From positions 18,501-82,500 of the forward strand of contig SMMW01000585.1 in the NCBI GenBank assembly GCA_004794655.1: 64,000 bases of DNA. Direction: 5' to 3'. The position numbers and the translations under genes were made by a program. This stretch comes from Marisa cornuarietis. Taxonomy: Eukaryota; Mollusca; Gastropoda; Architaenioglossa; Ampullariidae. The notes beneath the pieces are model-generated. The model did no database searches. It was not told the origin of the DNA and saw nothing but the letters and a program-made list of their open reading frames with translations. This document shows, one piece after another, positions 47,587-59,195 of the stretch (within the stretch, counting starts at the first letter, position 1; each line of letters begins with the position of its first letter).

Positions 47587-47672
47587 TGACTACTACAATT
47601 AGCACAAAATTATAATGACTACTGCAATTAGTACAAAATTATCTTGACTACTACAATTAGCACAAAATAGTA
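47587..47672 (+). repeat. Three tandem copies of a 29-bp unit
   Basis: TGACTACTACAATTAGCACA plus AAATTATAA, repeated three times with three or four substitutions. No spacers, so not a CRISPR. Confidence 0.88.
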
Positions 47673-49445
47673 ACTATCCGGAGCTCGAGAATCACCTCCC
47701 TTCTCTCTGTCTCTCCTATTTCTCGGTCGATCGGTCGGTCGGTCTACTAGACTATTCCGACAGTATATCATGATAAACCAGCACGTGCGACATCTCTAAT
47801 ATTCCTGAGTATAGTCATGAAATTCCATGCTGTCATACATCTCGCACCTTCACTGAGTCTCAAATTCTTCCTCGGTTAACCATGTCACTCGCCTAAACTG
47901 CACTTGTAAAAGTTACATTGAGAATGGGTAATTGTATTCATGTTCTCAACAAAGATGGAGCCTGAACGTCCTCGTGTTAGCCTCGGAGACTGTCGGAGTC
48001 AAGCCTCCATCAAATGACTTATTTAGATTGTCAGTCGTCACGCAAAACCGAAGACCTTGCCTTAAGATCACGAATATCCCTGGAGACAAAGCGCTGTCCG
48101 CAGCCGTTCCATTTCCATATACAATCAGCATTCAGCTTGTCTTTCTCATCCATGAAAGACAGAGCAGAAACCCCCCATATCAAGTCAAATAAATCATATA
48201 CAGAAGATTCAAGTGGCGTTAAATTTACGACTCAGATTAATTTTTTGTAATAGTAGCGCAAAGAAGAAGGAAATTAGCTAATGACTCACTTTTAAAGATG
48301 TTACAAATTAACTTCGGGAATTTTTTCCTTTCCCTTTCTGCGATGTCCTGACAAAGATTACTATGTTTATCATCATCGTCCATTGACAGTTATTGGCTGA
48401 CCAGTAGTTCATCTAGCCCGCTGGTGCTGTTTGTCGTGATAGACGAAATGCTGGGAAGCTTTGCCATAGGGCTGTCTTGAAAGGCGGTGAACGGGTCCTG
48501 TCTGTAATGACCAGTCCACTTCTTCACGTTCGCCAACCAGTTCTTCCACCTACCCGGTCTGATACAGAATGTCGTGGTGATTATACGGCCAAAACAGACC
48601 AGCTTGCCTCGCTTTACTGTTGCGAGAATAGGTTCATGGTGCCCACACGAGGTATAGCCTAGACTGCCCTAGAGACAGGAGCATGTCTGGGCAATGCAGA
48701 AAATGCCGAATGGGTCTTGACATGGGTCAAGAACAACCACCCCAACCTACCCCATCACTGAGAAGCTCCAGGACAGAAACAGCGAACATTGTTCTTCGAG
48801 ACTAAAATCCCATAAAAAAGCTGGCAGTGTAAGAAGCTTCCGTTTGTACTTGAAAAGTCGAAGATTTACACCAGGTGAGTGTGAAAGAATCCTCCAAGAG
48901 CTTGAACGATGCCGACGGAATACTATGGGGCTAGCAAAGGTCAGATGGCCGGCATTTGGGAGACCTGCAGCGAACGATGGCCACGAGCTTGTATATTGGA
49001 GAGGAAGCCAAAAATAAATAGATTCGTACAATTTTCTGTGGTTTTTAAAAATAATGGAAGAAAGTATGTGCTGTCAAAGGATGGTTTTAAAAAATACTCG
49101 CTCACTCACACGTCAAGGTTTGTTAAAACCATTAAGCCTAATCCCCACTTAAATGCTTTCGTTGGGGAGTCTCCCTAAGCGCTACAAAAGCACATTAACT
49201 ATTTCCACTAATGGATTCGTGTTATTTCTGGCTTCAGCTCGCGATTCTTCTGAACCTCTTGTGTGTGTACGGTTAAGGCTACACAGTACATCATCATCAT
49301 CTGAATTAACATGTCTTTGTCGTTATATCTGTAGACCTGTGTTTGTCCTAGCTTTTGAGGAGCTATCGTCTTTGGTGATGTTGACGGACTCGTGCACTTC
49401 TGCCCTGCGCGTGCGTGCAAGATGAAAAGGAAGGAAGGGTTTACT
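47673..49445. other. Unannotated stretch
   Basis: A short GGTC/GATC run at about 47725-47744 is the only repeat. Open frames of up to 94 codons on both strands (47932-49425) have no recognised motif. Confidence 0.5.
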
Positions 49446-49459
49446 TCTACTGCAATTTT
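49446..49459. repeat. Target-site duplication, left copy
   Basis: TCTACTGCAATTTT, identical to 50538-50551. It is followed directly by extra T's, the short poly-A tail of a minus-strand LINE insertion. Confidence 0.88.
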
Positions 49460-50537
49460 TTTTAAAGTTTTATTTCATATAACAATATATTACAGCAATG
49501 CAATAGCACTAACAAAGCTCCCCACATAGATAAGAAACAGAACAAGCAAAAAAAAAGCACATTACATGAAGTAAACTGTCACCATCACTCTTCTATAGAC
49601 AGGTTTTTATACAAATTCACATTAATTCCAAAGCAGTAAGGTCCATATCTTTAAACCTACCCCATTATATTTAATCTTTTGGATTAATCTTTAGCATTTT
49701 ACACTTGATAAATTAATTTTTTAAATACTTCATAATAAATATAACAGTTTCATCAATAATAATACAAACAAGCTGCCATGACCCTATATAAGGGGAATAA
49801 GCATTTACATAGAACTTATTAGCCCAACGAGAGCAGCAACATTCTTGTAGAGATTAACAGTGTTTTAGGTGGTATTTAAAGTTCTGGGCTACATGGATTA
49901 GATTCTGGAGAGTGCTCTTATAGATAAAGAACTTGGCTGAAAGTATTATAATGTCCTGTACTTAATCTGTTAGTATTTTTGGAGGCTTACCAAAGAGAAT
50001 GAGTTCTTCAGTTAATGTAACTGTCTTTGTGTGTGTGCACGTATGGTGTAAAAGGTCTATAAGTTCTTTCCAGAATCTCTGGGTGATCTGGCAGTACCAG
50101 AAAAGATGTTCTATGGTCTCTATCTCGTCATTACATAGGCGGCACCTAGGAGAATCAGCTATTTTACAACTTGAAAGATATTTCTGTGTTGGAAGAATCC
50201 TGTGCAACAACCTTGTTTGGAACCATCTTAACTGGATGTCTAGGTTAGTTTTATAGAGCAACATAAAAACTTCTTTCCAGTCTAGATAATCAAATTTAAT
50301 ATTCCACTTAGAGATTGCTGTGGGTTGGGCTGAGTTTTGCAAGAGTATTGATTTCACAGCTTGATTTCCTTTGCCAATGAGTGACCATACCCTATCATTC
50401 AAAGTTTGTTCTTTTCTAGTCAGTAAACATCCTAATTTATTTTGGTATTGTCTTATACCCTCATATAGTAGAAAGTTTGTTCCCTTCTGTGAAATTCTTG
50501 AAAGGGTATAAGGTCTCCTGTTTCACTCACCAGGTCC
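49460..50537 (-). mobile_element. 5'-truncated L1/Tx1-like LINE insertion with 14-bp target duplication
   Basis: This 1078-bp insertion is bounded by the perfect direct repeat TCTACTGCAATTTT. On the minus strand it opens directly in a reading frame (49962-50537), then has about 500 bases of AT-rich 3' UTR and a short poly-A tail at 49456-49463. 5' truncation, poly-A and a duplication of this length are hallmarks of target-primed reverse transcription, the LINE integration mechanism. The reading frame retains only the C-terminal region of ORF2. Exact duplications suggest a comparatively young insertion. Confidence 0.9.
49962..50537 (-). pseudogene. ORF2 C-terminal region of an L1/Tx1-like LINE, with zinc-knuckle
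   Basis: 192 codons ending in a stop at 49962. The frame has a single internal TGA five codons in and is otherwise open. It reads GTNFLLYEGIRQYQNKLG, then NDRVWSLIGKGNQAVK, LDWKEVFMLLYKTN, LHRILPTQKYL and CRLCNDEIETIEHLFWYC, then FWKELIDLL. The C-x2-C...H-x4-C pattern with EHLFW is the zf-RVT-type zinc-binding region at the end of L1/Tx1 RT proteins. The endonuclease and RT catalytic parts were lost by 5' truncation, so it cannot self-mobilise. Confidence 0.88.
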
Positions 50538-50551
50538 TCTACTGCAATTTT
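50538..50551. repeat. Target-site duplication, right copy
   Basis: TCTACTGCAATTTT, exact partner of 49446-49459. The base preceding each copy and the base following the right copy differ, which fixes the duplication at 14 bp. Confidence 0.88.
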
Positions 50552-51103
50552 CTATACCTATGTCACGCGAAAAAAAATTGTTAGAAGTTCTCACTTTTTC
50601 ATGGTTTTTCTAGAAAAAAAGACTCAGAGCTGCCAACAAAAAGTACGCATGCCCTTGATAATGAGCTCTAGTCGCTGCAGGTGCCTAAGGCTTTGTTGTC
50701 ATAAACATTCCTCATTAATACATACCGACATAGCTGTGAGGTGAAGGATGATAGATCATCCTCTTTTGCAAGCTTACCAGAAAAGTCATTAGCATACAAG
50801 AAACAAAAATGTCCGGAAAATGCAGAACACGAAAGTTGTGAGTTGTACAAGCCATCTCTTTAATGCAACCGCTTGATGAACAGTTTTTTCTATGCTAAAA
50901 AAAACAACTAGCATAATCTTCAAGCTTTCAAAATGCTAAAGAATTTAATTTAAGCGATGATGAAATGATGAAGATGTCACCTTCATCCAAATTTCCAAAT
51001 TCGAGTTCTTGTATAGAAATCATGTTGAACCGCCATCATACGAGGATTAGTTTTTTCTGATTGAAGCAAACAGTTGTCTTAATAACAAAAAAACAACGAT
51101 GAG
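50552..51103. other. Unannotated stretch
   Basis: AT-rich sequence, no recognised feature. Confidence 0.55.
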
Positions 51104-51118
51104 TTATATATATATATA

Positions 51119-51206
<88 letters not shown>
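51104..51206. repeat. TA then GT then GA microsatellite
   Basis: TA to 51119, one TC interruption, a pure GT run of about 40 units to 51200, then a short GA end. Confidence 0.96.
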
Positions 51207-51207
<1 letters not shown>

Positions 51208-51716
51208 CTTTGCACCCAAACGTATATCCGCAGAAGTGTATCAAAAATTTCCATATGACTGCCTCGTAAGAAAAAGACCATTTCAAAGCAAAAAAAAAAA
51301 AAAACGATTATCCACCAGCCCGTCTCACGCGAGAAGGAAGCAGGAAGTAGACTTTGTCACACACAAACAGACTAGTGGAATTTACTGCAGTGATTGCAAA
51401 AATGCAAACGCATCTTTAAAACCTCAACGAAAAGAACTGGAAGTCTCGGATCTGAAGAATTATTTATCTCGATCTCCATTTTCACGCCTATTGAAGCCTG
51501 GATGACAGACGCCAAGTCTCTTGGCGCTAATCTGACTACCTATGCAGCTGTCAGTCTCATTGACAGCATGGGGGCAGGTGTATCATCAAGACCTAGCTGT
51601 CAGCTAAAGTGGACATAAAATATTATCAGTTTAGAAAACTCCTAGACCACATTCTGCAACTGTGGAATCAGTCTGAAAGCTAGTATGCACCGAGAATTTT
51701 TTCTCTCTCGCTGTGA

Positions 51717-51720
<4 letters not shown>
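51207..51720. other. Unannotated stretch with an A16 run
   Basis: A homopolymer A run lies at about 51289-51304. No gene or transposon motif seen. Confidence 0.5.

Positions 51721-51782
<62 letters not shown>
51721..51782. repeat. GT microsatellite
   Basis: Pure GT, about 31 units. Confidence 0.97.
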
Positions 51783-51784
<2 letters not shown>

Positions 51785-52333
51785 ATCGGCCGGTCTGTTT
51801 ACATTCTTGTACACCTTGAATACATAACGAACTGCTACTTCTTCCGAACATGCACATCAACTCTTTTAAAATGCTTTGCCATGTTCTTACGCTCTAACCA
51901 GTTTTGGGGTAATAAATTATAGAGCTTAGTCGTTTACTATTTAATCATTTTGCGCCACCTATATATTCACCTTGCCTAAGTAATTCATCTTGGAATGGCA
52001 GGCGAAATTCTGGACAATTTTCAGAGAATTCCATCTGTTATTTTCCCCTTTAGAAAGTGTAACAAAATTTGAAAAACTTTGACGACACCAGACTGTAATA
52101 ACTGAAAATCTTCAGCAGGAAGAAGGTTGTAGTGGGTGAGTGGGTGAGTAACATCCCTGTGGGCAAAAAAAAAAAAATGGTTATGGTCTGGTTTGCGTCT
52201 GAAGTGCACGTTTCTGAAGGTCAGAGGTAGTCTTTCTAAGGATTTCTTTATAGTATTATGTTTTTGTGTGGCTTTCGTCTTTGCAGACAGAATGAATGCG
52301 CGGTGTGCCTGCAAGAGTGCGTGCATGCATACA

Positions 52334-52336
<3 letters not shown>
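51783..52336. other. Unannotated stretch
   Basis: Unique-looking sequence with an A13 run at about 52167-52179. Confidence 0.5.

Positions 52337-52383
<47 letters not shown>
52337..52383. repeat. GT then GA microsatellite
   Basis: About 15 GT units followed by about 8 GA units. Confidence 0.95.
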
Positions 52384-53248
52384 CGAATGTGTGTATGTGC
52401 GTATGTGAGAAACAGAGGGGTAGAGAAGAAGAGAAGACAAGGAAAAAAGAGAAAGGGTAGGCCATTTTCTCCAGTTCCTACTGTAGTCATCAACATTTAT
52501 AACCTCAACGGTCTTTCTCTCCTCACCCTTCTTTTTCGTTATCTCCGTAGAGCACCTCTGCTGTCACAGAAGTGAGCCGCTGCTGTAGTCACCCAAGGGC
52601 TGCCAATCGATGGACCCGCGCCGTGATCCTATGCAAGGAAGACGTCTTCTGTTTCTGGAAGTTTCTCCGTCCAAACTGTGCATCTGAGAGGCAGCTACCC
52701 CGTCAAATGTCAAAAAGCTAGGAACAAACTGAGAACGCGGCAATGTTCTCAAAGCCTCTAGTAGACCTCAAGTAGAGCGGAAGTGCCTGCTAATGGCACG
52801 TGCTGGCTTTACACAGATGATGCTAGCTACAGGAGGTAACGAGCTTATTCACTAGCTAGACAATATGAAGATTCACATTTGCTGCTGACACTAGCTATCG
52901 TACCACAGAAATGCTGCAGCACAGACCGTAAAAGTGACACATCAGAATAATATTCTGCTAGAAGAAAAAAATAAAGATTTAGTTTATCTGTAAAGGAAAT
53001 GGAGGATATTTGTTTTTATTTCCCTCGATGCTGACTTTGAGCGATATTTAAAGTTAATATATACAAAGATGTTTTCAAAAGTAATAATAATCGAAAAAAC
53101 TTTCAGATAGATAAGAGAAAGGGAAATTAAAGTAAGAAAATAAAAGAAAAAGACGGAGATACGAAAGAGATAAACATACTACTACAACTATAGAAAGAAG
53201 AGACTCAGAGATAGGAAGAGGCTACCCATACATTAACAAAAACGATAT
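52384..53248. other. Unannotated stretch
   Basis: No recognised element; becomes increasingly purine-rich from about 53080. Confidence 0.5.
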
Positions 53249-53331
53249 GGAGAAAGAGAGAGAGAGAGAGAGAGAGAGAAAGGGGAAGAGAAAGAGGGAA
53301 TAGAGGGAGAGGAAAAGAGAAAGGGAAAAAG
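53249..53331 (+). repeat. Homopurine tract with GA core
   Basis: 83 bases containing a single pyrimidine (T at 53301), with a GA run at about 53257-53279. A purine-rich flank starts about 170 bases earlier. Such mirror-rich tracts can form intramolecular triplex (H-DNA). Confidence 0.88.
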
Positions 53332-54516
53332 TCCGGGGCAAGGAAACACTACCCTATGCATCAGCCTCTGATACGAAGAACTGTTCTGGAGATGAGTGCT
53401 AGGGCACAAAAATAACTAATTGTCTAAATTTAAAGTCTGTAGTCTCAAGGACACTGCCTGACATTGATAGGATATTAAGGTCTGAAGCTTTAGGCCAGGA
53501 ACTTGGTCCGTCTTCGCCTGATTGAAATATTTCTTCAAAATCAAGGACGTGCGACGCTGACTCTGTTGACCTGATCTGCTCACAGGGTCAGATATCCATT
53601 TTTTAGGCTGGACAACAGAAAAACTTCGTCCTCGTAACATTTCATTTGCCTTCCCGATGCTTTTGTAGAAGAGAGAAATGGGGTTTGTTTCTGCATCAGT
53701 TGTTGCCAGTGCCCCGGACCTTTTGGTTGCAATCTTTTTCGTTCTTCACTCCTTTTCGTTCCTTCTCGTCCTTCTCTACCCATCCCTCGATCCCTCTCTA
53801 CCGATTATCTCTAAGCATGCCTCTATTCCTCTCTACCAATGCCTATCTCTACAGCAGAGAAAATATTTGAGGGCCTTATATTTCTAGCGGGAGACAAAAA
53901 ACTCCATTAGAATTGCAATTCCCTGTCTTACTGCCGTCAAAGGCTGTAGTGGGGGGAGAGAAACATGGAAGTCAGTTGGCGCCCCATGATTAAAAGTACC
54001 TACACCATCAGACAAACAGAAACAATTTTCAGTCGGTTTATGATCCTCTCTACCGGAAAAAAAAACATCAGTGTATCTCTATACAGAGTGAGTAATGCGA
54101 TAGGACTGAGGTCACAACATGATGCTGGAAAGTGAACTAAACTCCTGCCAGAAGCACTGTCCCGCCACTGTAATAATTCAGTAATTGCGTCTGTCAAATG
54201 GGAGGCGAGCCAGCCACATGTAAATAATAGCAGGGTCCGTGCTGCTACTACTGCTACTACATCAGCGTTGGCAAACTCAATGACAAACTTTTTGAGTAGT
54301 CTCGGGCTTCAAGTCTCTAAGTCTTTTACTGGCAAATTTTGGCCTGGTCACGTGGGCAGTGAGGCATGGGCAAACTTGTTGGACTGAGAATGTTCTGCAT
54401 TTATGTGTTACATTTTGTCATGACTTGCTATTCATCCCACTTCTGCTTCGCTGCACCACACGCTGCTTTTCTAGAGTGAAGGCGCACAACCAGCGACTCT
54501 TGTGTCTTCTGCGTAT
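53332..54516. other. Unannotated stretch
   Basis: Overlapping open frames at 53416-53887 on both strands have no recognised motif. Confidence 0.5.
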
Positions 54517-54525
54517 CTTTAGAGC

Positions 54526-55351
54526 GGTGTCCGGTCACTTATAGTCCCCAGCAATTTATACCCCAACACTTAATATCCGACACTTAGTTCCCTAGACTTT
54601 TAGTTCCTAGGCACTTAATCCCCAGACAATTAAATGTGTGAGAAATGTGTGAGGCCTCTAATCGTTGATTCCTCTATAAACCATTTTCCGCCGTAAAAAA
54701 AACGTTTGGTGAAAATCTTAGGACTATAAAGGTCACAGCCGGTCAAGTTTTTGTTATATTTTTGCTGCTTTCATGTAAAATTTAGATCTAGAAACCTAGA
54801 CATATTTCAAAAGTATAACACTTGAAATTAGCAATAAAAGTAATGAAAATTACTTAATTTCACTCTAAAAGCAATTAAAATTGATGTATTTCCCTCTGGG
54901 GTCACAAAGACCCAAGAAATTTCACAAAATATTGATTAACAACAATTACCTCACGAATACATAAGAACAGTTTTCATATCATATTGTTGAAGAACATTAA
55001 ATTTAATAGCTCACAGAGACTTTAACTAGTGTTATAGATGTTGGAATGACGTTGAAGTTAATAGTATGATTTAAATATTATCAATGTATTTAAATATTTA
55101 TTTTAATTGTCAATCTTATTGTGATGTTTACATGAAAAAAAATTATTTCAATTTGAATTAAATTTTTCACTGACTTCATAATTTTTATAGTTGAAATTTC
55201 ATTTTTTTTAGGATTAAGTGTCTGGGGATTAAGTGCTTATGGATTAAAAGTATAGGGGATTAAGTGTCTGGGGTTTAAGTGCTTATGGATTAAAAGTCTA
55301 GGGGATTAAGTGTCAGGGATTAAGTGTCTGGGGATTAAGTGACTGGAGACC
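54526..55351 (-). mobile_element. Mutator-like non-autonomous element, copy 2 (826 bp), modular inverted repeats
   Basis: Flanked by CTTTAGAGC (54517-54525) and CTTTGGAGC (55352-55360), a 9-bp duplication with one mismatch. The left end starts GGTGTCCGGTCACTTATAG; the right end, reverse-complemented, starts GGTCTCCAGTCACTTAATCC. The left arm has about seven and the right arm about nine tandem 14-16 bp units of the GACACTTAATCCCC type, several degenerate. Right-subterminal sequence (about 55085-55205, reverse strand) matches copy 1 from AAATGAAATTTCAACT through TGACAATTAAAATAA. The interior of about 480 bases has no open frame. Copy 1 looks like a shorter derivative of the same family. Confidence 0.83.
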
Positions 55352-55360
55352 CTTTGGAGC

Positions 55361-55715
55361 CACAGCCGGCTTGAAGCCATCACAGGTCACGAATGCCACT
55401 GATTAGGTGGGGAGTCACAACACAAAAGTCCACACAGTAAATTAACCACCACGTTAGGGCTACTTATTTTTTCAGGAAGATGTTCTTTGTCTTTCTTTTA
55501 ATTTTCTCACCTAACCCACTCCCCAACCCATTCTCTGTACCGACAGAAGTACCGCCACACCGCTGGTCGGTTTCCATCAAACTTCATAAGAACCACGTTT
55601 CCCAGAATAGACCACGTCTGATGCTCTTCCTGCCTTCAAAGAAATGGAAGAAGACTAGCAAAGCATCAAAGAAGGAGACGAGATAAGTCATAATGCTCCC
55701 TTCTGTCTCTTAAAA
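55361..55715. other. Unannotated stretch
   Basis: Holds a 68-codon frame (55480-55686) with a hydrophobic start and lysine-rich end, but nothing that identifies a family. Confidence 0.45.
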
Positions 55716-55980
55716 CCTCTCAAGCAGCAGAGCAGGTGTCATCCATGCAATGAAGGTAAAGATCAAACGTCAGAATATCCTCCATAGCTGAGAGACCGTA
55801 AGGGGGAAAGTGAATGGTGTTCATTGTATTCAGGGTGAGGCATGAGCAAGGCAGAGTCCAACACTTTCCTTCCACCGTCTTCAGTTATCCCGGTAAATCA
55901 GGCACCCATCCATGCACACCAGCTGCTCAAACAGCAGCCTTCTGGTCCACAAAGAAGCATGCTAGCCACTAGCTCACCCT
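55716..55980 (-). repeat. tRNA-derived SINE on the minus strand (probable)
   Basis: The minus strand starts AGGGTGAGCTAGTGGCTAGC (A-box-like), and about 35 bases later reads GCTGTTTGAGCAGC in the B-box position. A long unique body follows with ACCCTGAATACAATGAAC and CACTTTCCCCCTTACGGTC. Head geometry and size (about 250 bp) fit a tRNA-derived SINE. No clear tail or target duplication was found. Confidence 0.48.
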
Positions 55981-57097
55981 GCGTTCTCCTTTCACGCTGT
56001 TAGCTGTGTACTTGCGTCTATCCCAGTAAGCAGATGACTGGCTTTTTACGCTCATGGCTTCTTTTATCGGCTTTTAGCCACAACTATCAAGTGTTTTGTT
56101 TCACGTTTTCGTCACTTCTGATGGTTACATCAAACCTTTTCTCACCTTGAGAAATAAATGTTTTAGCTCCTAGTCCCGGCTGCCCCCCCCCCCACCTGGC
56201 GATTGGGATCAACGTCAAGACTCGGTTCAGCGAGTGCACTGGGGTCGCTAGCACTAACACTACGGTTATGGGAGACATAAAAGAGTACGATGCGGATGGC
56301 GTATTAAAGAGATGCTGACCATGGGACTGACAGAGTCATTAGTCTAATAGAATATGTACATCTCTTTACACTCACTGTGCTGTTGATTTTTCTTATTTGC
56401 TCCTGGGCGGGCGCGCAATTTCACACTTAGCACACAGGATGGTAGGTAGATGGAGGTAGGGAGGTAGGTGAATGAGAAGAGCTGAGAGTCAGGGAAGGAA
56501 CTGAAAAGACAGAGCGAGTTTGCACGGCACGTGTTAATCTGTCAAAAGTGTTTAACTGCCTACTTTATACGTCAACGCATATACTCGCTACTCCATCTCC
56601 AAGCTGTTTGGAAGCTTGGTGCGAATGGTGCCTTCCAATCCCCCCCACACTCCCTACATAAGAGATTGGCTGGATTCATCCTGGTTTCTTGTGGACTTTT
56701 CCATATTCACGAAGGAAATGACGTCAGAGTTTGTTAGCACGCGAAACGTCCATCAGCGAGTGGTCTCCCTCGCACGGCTCGAGTGGCTAATCGAGCCCAC
56801 GACGTTTGGAAGCTAGTGGGCGACTGGAGCGGCGAGGGACTGTACCATACATTGAATGCAACTTTGTGGTGATGCTTCGCAAAACAGGAGGAAATGAAGA
56901 AGTCCGCTGTAATGCCAGAGCCTGCTGCTGAACCGTGAAAACCCGTTGTTTTCTGGAAGTTATCAAATTAACTGCATGAGTCTTTCCCTTCGCAATAATC
57001 CTTTACAGTTTGATTCATGAGATCTGTATCATATAGTGTAGCTGCATTCCTTGAAGATGTGACTTTAAACAGGAGGAGAAAAATAATTCTGCTTTTA

Positions 57098-57098
<1 letters not shown>
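55981..57098. other. Unannotated stretch with a C12 run
   Basis: A C-rich homopolymer at about 56184-56195 and a GGTAGGTAGATGG-type short repeat near 56440-56470 are the only features noticed. Confidence 0.5.

Positions 57099-57140
<42 letters not shown>
57099..57140. repeat. CA microsatellite
   Basis: About 21 CA units, followed by a short CT run. Confidence 0.96.
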
Positions 57141-57142
<2 letters not shown>

Positions 57143-57429
57143 TCTCTCTCTTGTTGCAGAAAAAAAATCACCCACTCTTTGCAGTAACCTATAAAAGATC
57201 AGTTATTTTCCTCAATGTTGACACCATCAATGTACAACATACCTATATATATATATAATATGATTTCAGTACATCTATGTAGACCATATTTATACGAACT
57301 GCAACTACCTGAGAAAGAGTTTATATTTATCTCCACCTGTCCCCCATGAAAAGCACGTTAAGATGTCCTTTTAATTATGAATGCTTTTTGAAGATTAAAA
57401 TACTCGAGCTGACTCGTTCTTTCTCTTTC
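57141..57429. other. Unannotated spacer with a TA run
   Basis: A short TA run at about 57243-57257. Confidence 0.5.
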
Positions 57430-57765
57430 ATGCACGCACACACGCACGCACACTTATGCACACACTCACACATACATGCATGGATATACATTCAAATAGA
57501 TACATATATACACTACACACATAGATACACAAAGATACACGCACACACGAATACCTCTAGATAACCAAGCTCATGGGCGCGCACCCACACCCCCCTCACA
57601 CATACATACATACATAGATATACACTAAAATGCATAGATAAACAAGCACATTTATACCGACACACACACACACACACACACAAACAAACATGCATACATT
57701 TAGATACCCAAGCACGTGCGTGCGCACGCGCGCACACACACAAACACACACAAGCACATGCACGA
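57430..57765. repeat. Degenerate CA / CACG / CATA mosaic
   Basis: An impure CA-rich domain with CACG, ACAT and GATA patches and one purer CA run at about 57660-57682. A CGCACGCGCG segment lies near 57725. The cysteine/valine-rich frames on the minus strand are translations of it. Confidence 0.88.
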
Positions 57766-59035
57766 ACCTCCCCTGTTGACAAACCTGTTTGCCCGAGTGC
57801 TCCACACAGCGGCGGGAGCCGACAGCAGGCACGAGCGCACGCGCCGAGCGTGCAGTGGTCAATACCAGGGCAGCTTTCCGCGGCGGCGCTCATTTCACTG
57901 GTGTGGATAGTACAAGCATCACAGGTCACTGATCCTCACACGCAACATGTCAGCAGCCCTTTGCTTACCTCGGCGTCCACACGACCAGCCGCACAAGTGT
58001 CGGCAATAAGTTGATAAACTTGTCTACCTACCTTCTTAAGCAGACCATCCACGCTTTTCTTCTTAATTACAACAACAGCTGCTGTCATGTCTGACAGGTC
58101 AAACTGACTTTTGACAAATGCAAGCTGCATTCGTGTTGGATTATGAATTTGTGGCATGCAGTAAAGTATAGGAAAGTTAGTAGACTCATACACGCTCCAG
58201 TAAACTGTAGTTTTATTTTTATGTCTGATGTGTATCACAGGGATTCGAGCTCACGTGATCTAAAACTAAAAGGCAAGTTTCGAAGAATTGCAGAAAACTC
58301 GTTGACTAAAGCTTGACCTGTCTGTAGGAAAAATGCTGAATATTACTAATATTATTAGCGTGTTGCAGTTGTTTCAAACAGTGTTTACGCTCCACAGACG
58401 TCGCACAAGATAAATGCGTAAGTTTTGCAGTTTTCCTGTTTTCAACCTGCACAGGACAAGTGGTTGGTTTCAAAAGAAGTTTGGCTAAGGGACTAAATCA
58501 GTTTGCCCAACCTGAGGACTAGCGACAGGAACTGTACAGCTAAGAACTAAAAACTAATCTATTCGAGAAATACAAAAGGGGAAAAAAAGAGTAGAAAATA
58601 TTCTTGGGAAAGATGTCGATACAACCATAAGATCTCGAGATTACAGACATCAAGGAAAAACATGTGTTCCCTTCATTCAATATGCCATGTCTAACACCGA
58701 AGATGCTCATCAAAACTATCATCTGAAGCAGCTGTGCCTGTAGCGGCTTAGAGTCGACACCAGTCAGTTCCGTCGATGACAAAAGTATTAACACGTCAGA
58801 TGTGGACCGTCCACACGACGCTGAGCATTTCTCCTGTTATCATGGACATGTCAGAGAATGCTGGACTATCAAGGAAAGAACTAAACATGTCTTTTTGAAA
58901 ACCTGTAGATTCAGGATTCCTTGAAGCACAAGGTAAGAAACACTTTGATTTATAATAGTTAAATATTTAAGTAGCATAACTTCCCAATAATGTCTCACAA
59001 AGACTGTGACACAACACCTAATAAATACACAGCAC

Positions 59036-59038
<3 letters not shown>
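57766..59038. other. Unannotated; CpG-rich patch at about 57795-57895
   Basis: The patch contains GGCGGGAGCC, GCACGCGCCGAGCG and CCGCGGCGGCGC and is much richer in CpG than its neighbours. No exon or TATA sequence was recognised, so it is noted only as a possible promoter-like island. The 100-codon minus frame at 57936-58238 next to it is unrecognised. Confidence 0.4.

Positions 59039-59083
<45 letters not shown>
59039..59083. repeat. CA microsatellite
   Basis: About 22 CA units. Confidence 0.96.
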
Positions 59084-59085
<2 letters not shown>

Positions 59086-59195
59086 TATCTTTTCTTAGTA
59101 AGAAAAAATGTGATGGCCATGAGAAGAATTCTTACTGTAGTATCTAACGCTAAAACTACGCCTACTCTTTTAAGAGGTCCACTGAAAAGAAAAAG

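Noticed and set aside
47587..47672. Possible CRISPR of three repeats
   Set aside because: No spacers between the 29-bp units.
57513..57929. Cysteine/valine-rich peptide resembling a toxin precursor
   Set aside because: The cysteines come from the degenerate CA/CACG array read on the minus strand; no signal peptide or cysteine framework.
57936..58238. 100-codon minus frame with a lysine-rich middle (VVVIKKKSVDGLLKKVG)
   Set aside because: Looks protein-like locally, but I recognise no family, see no splice context, and the N-terminal half looks random.
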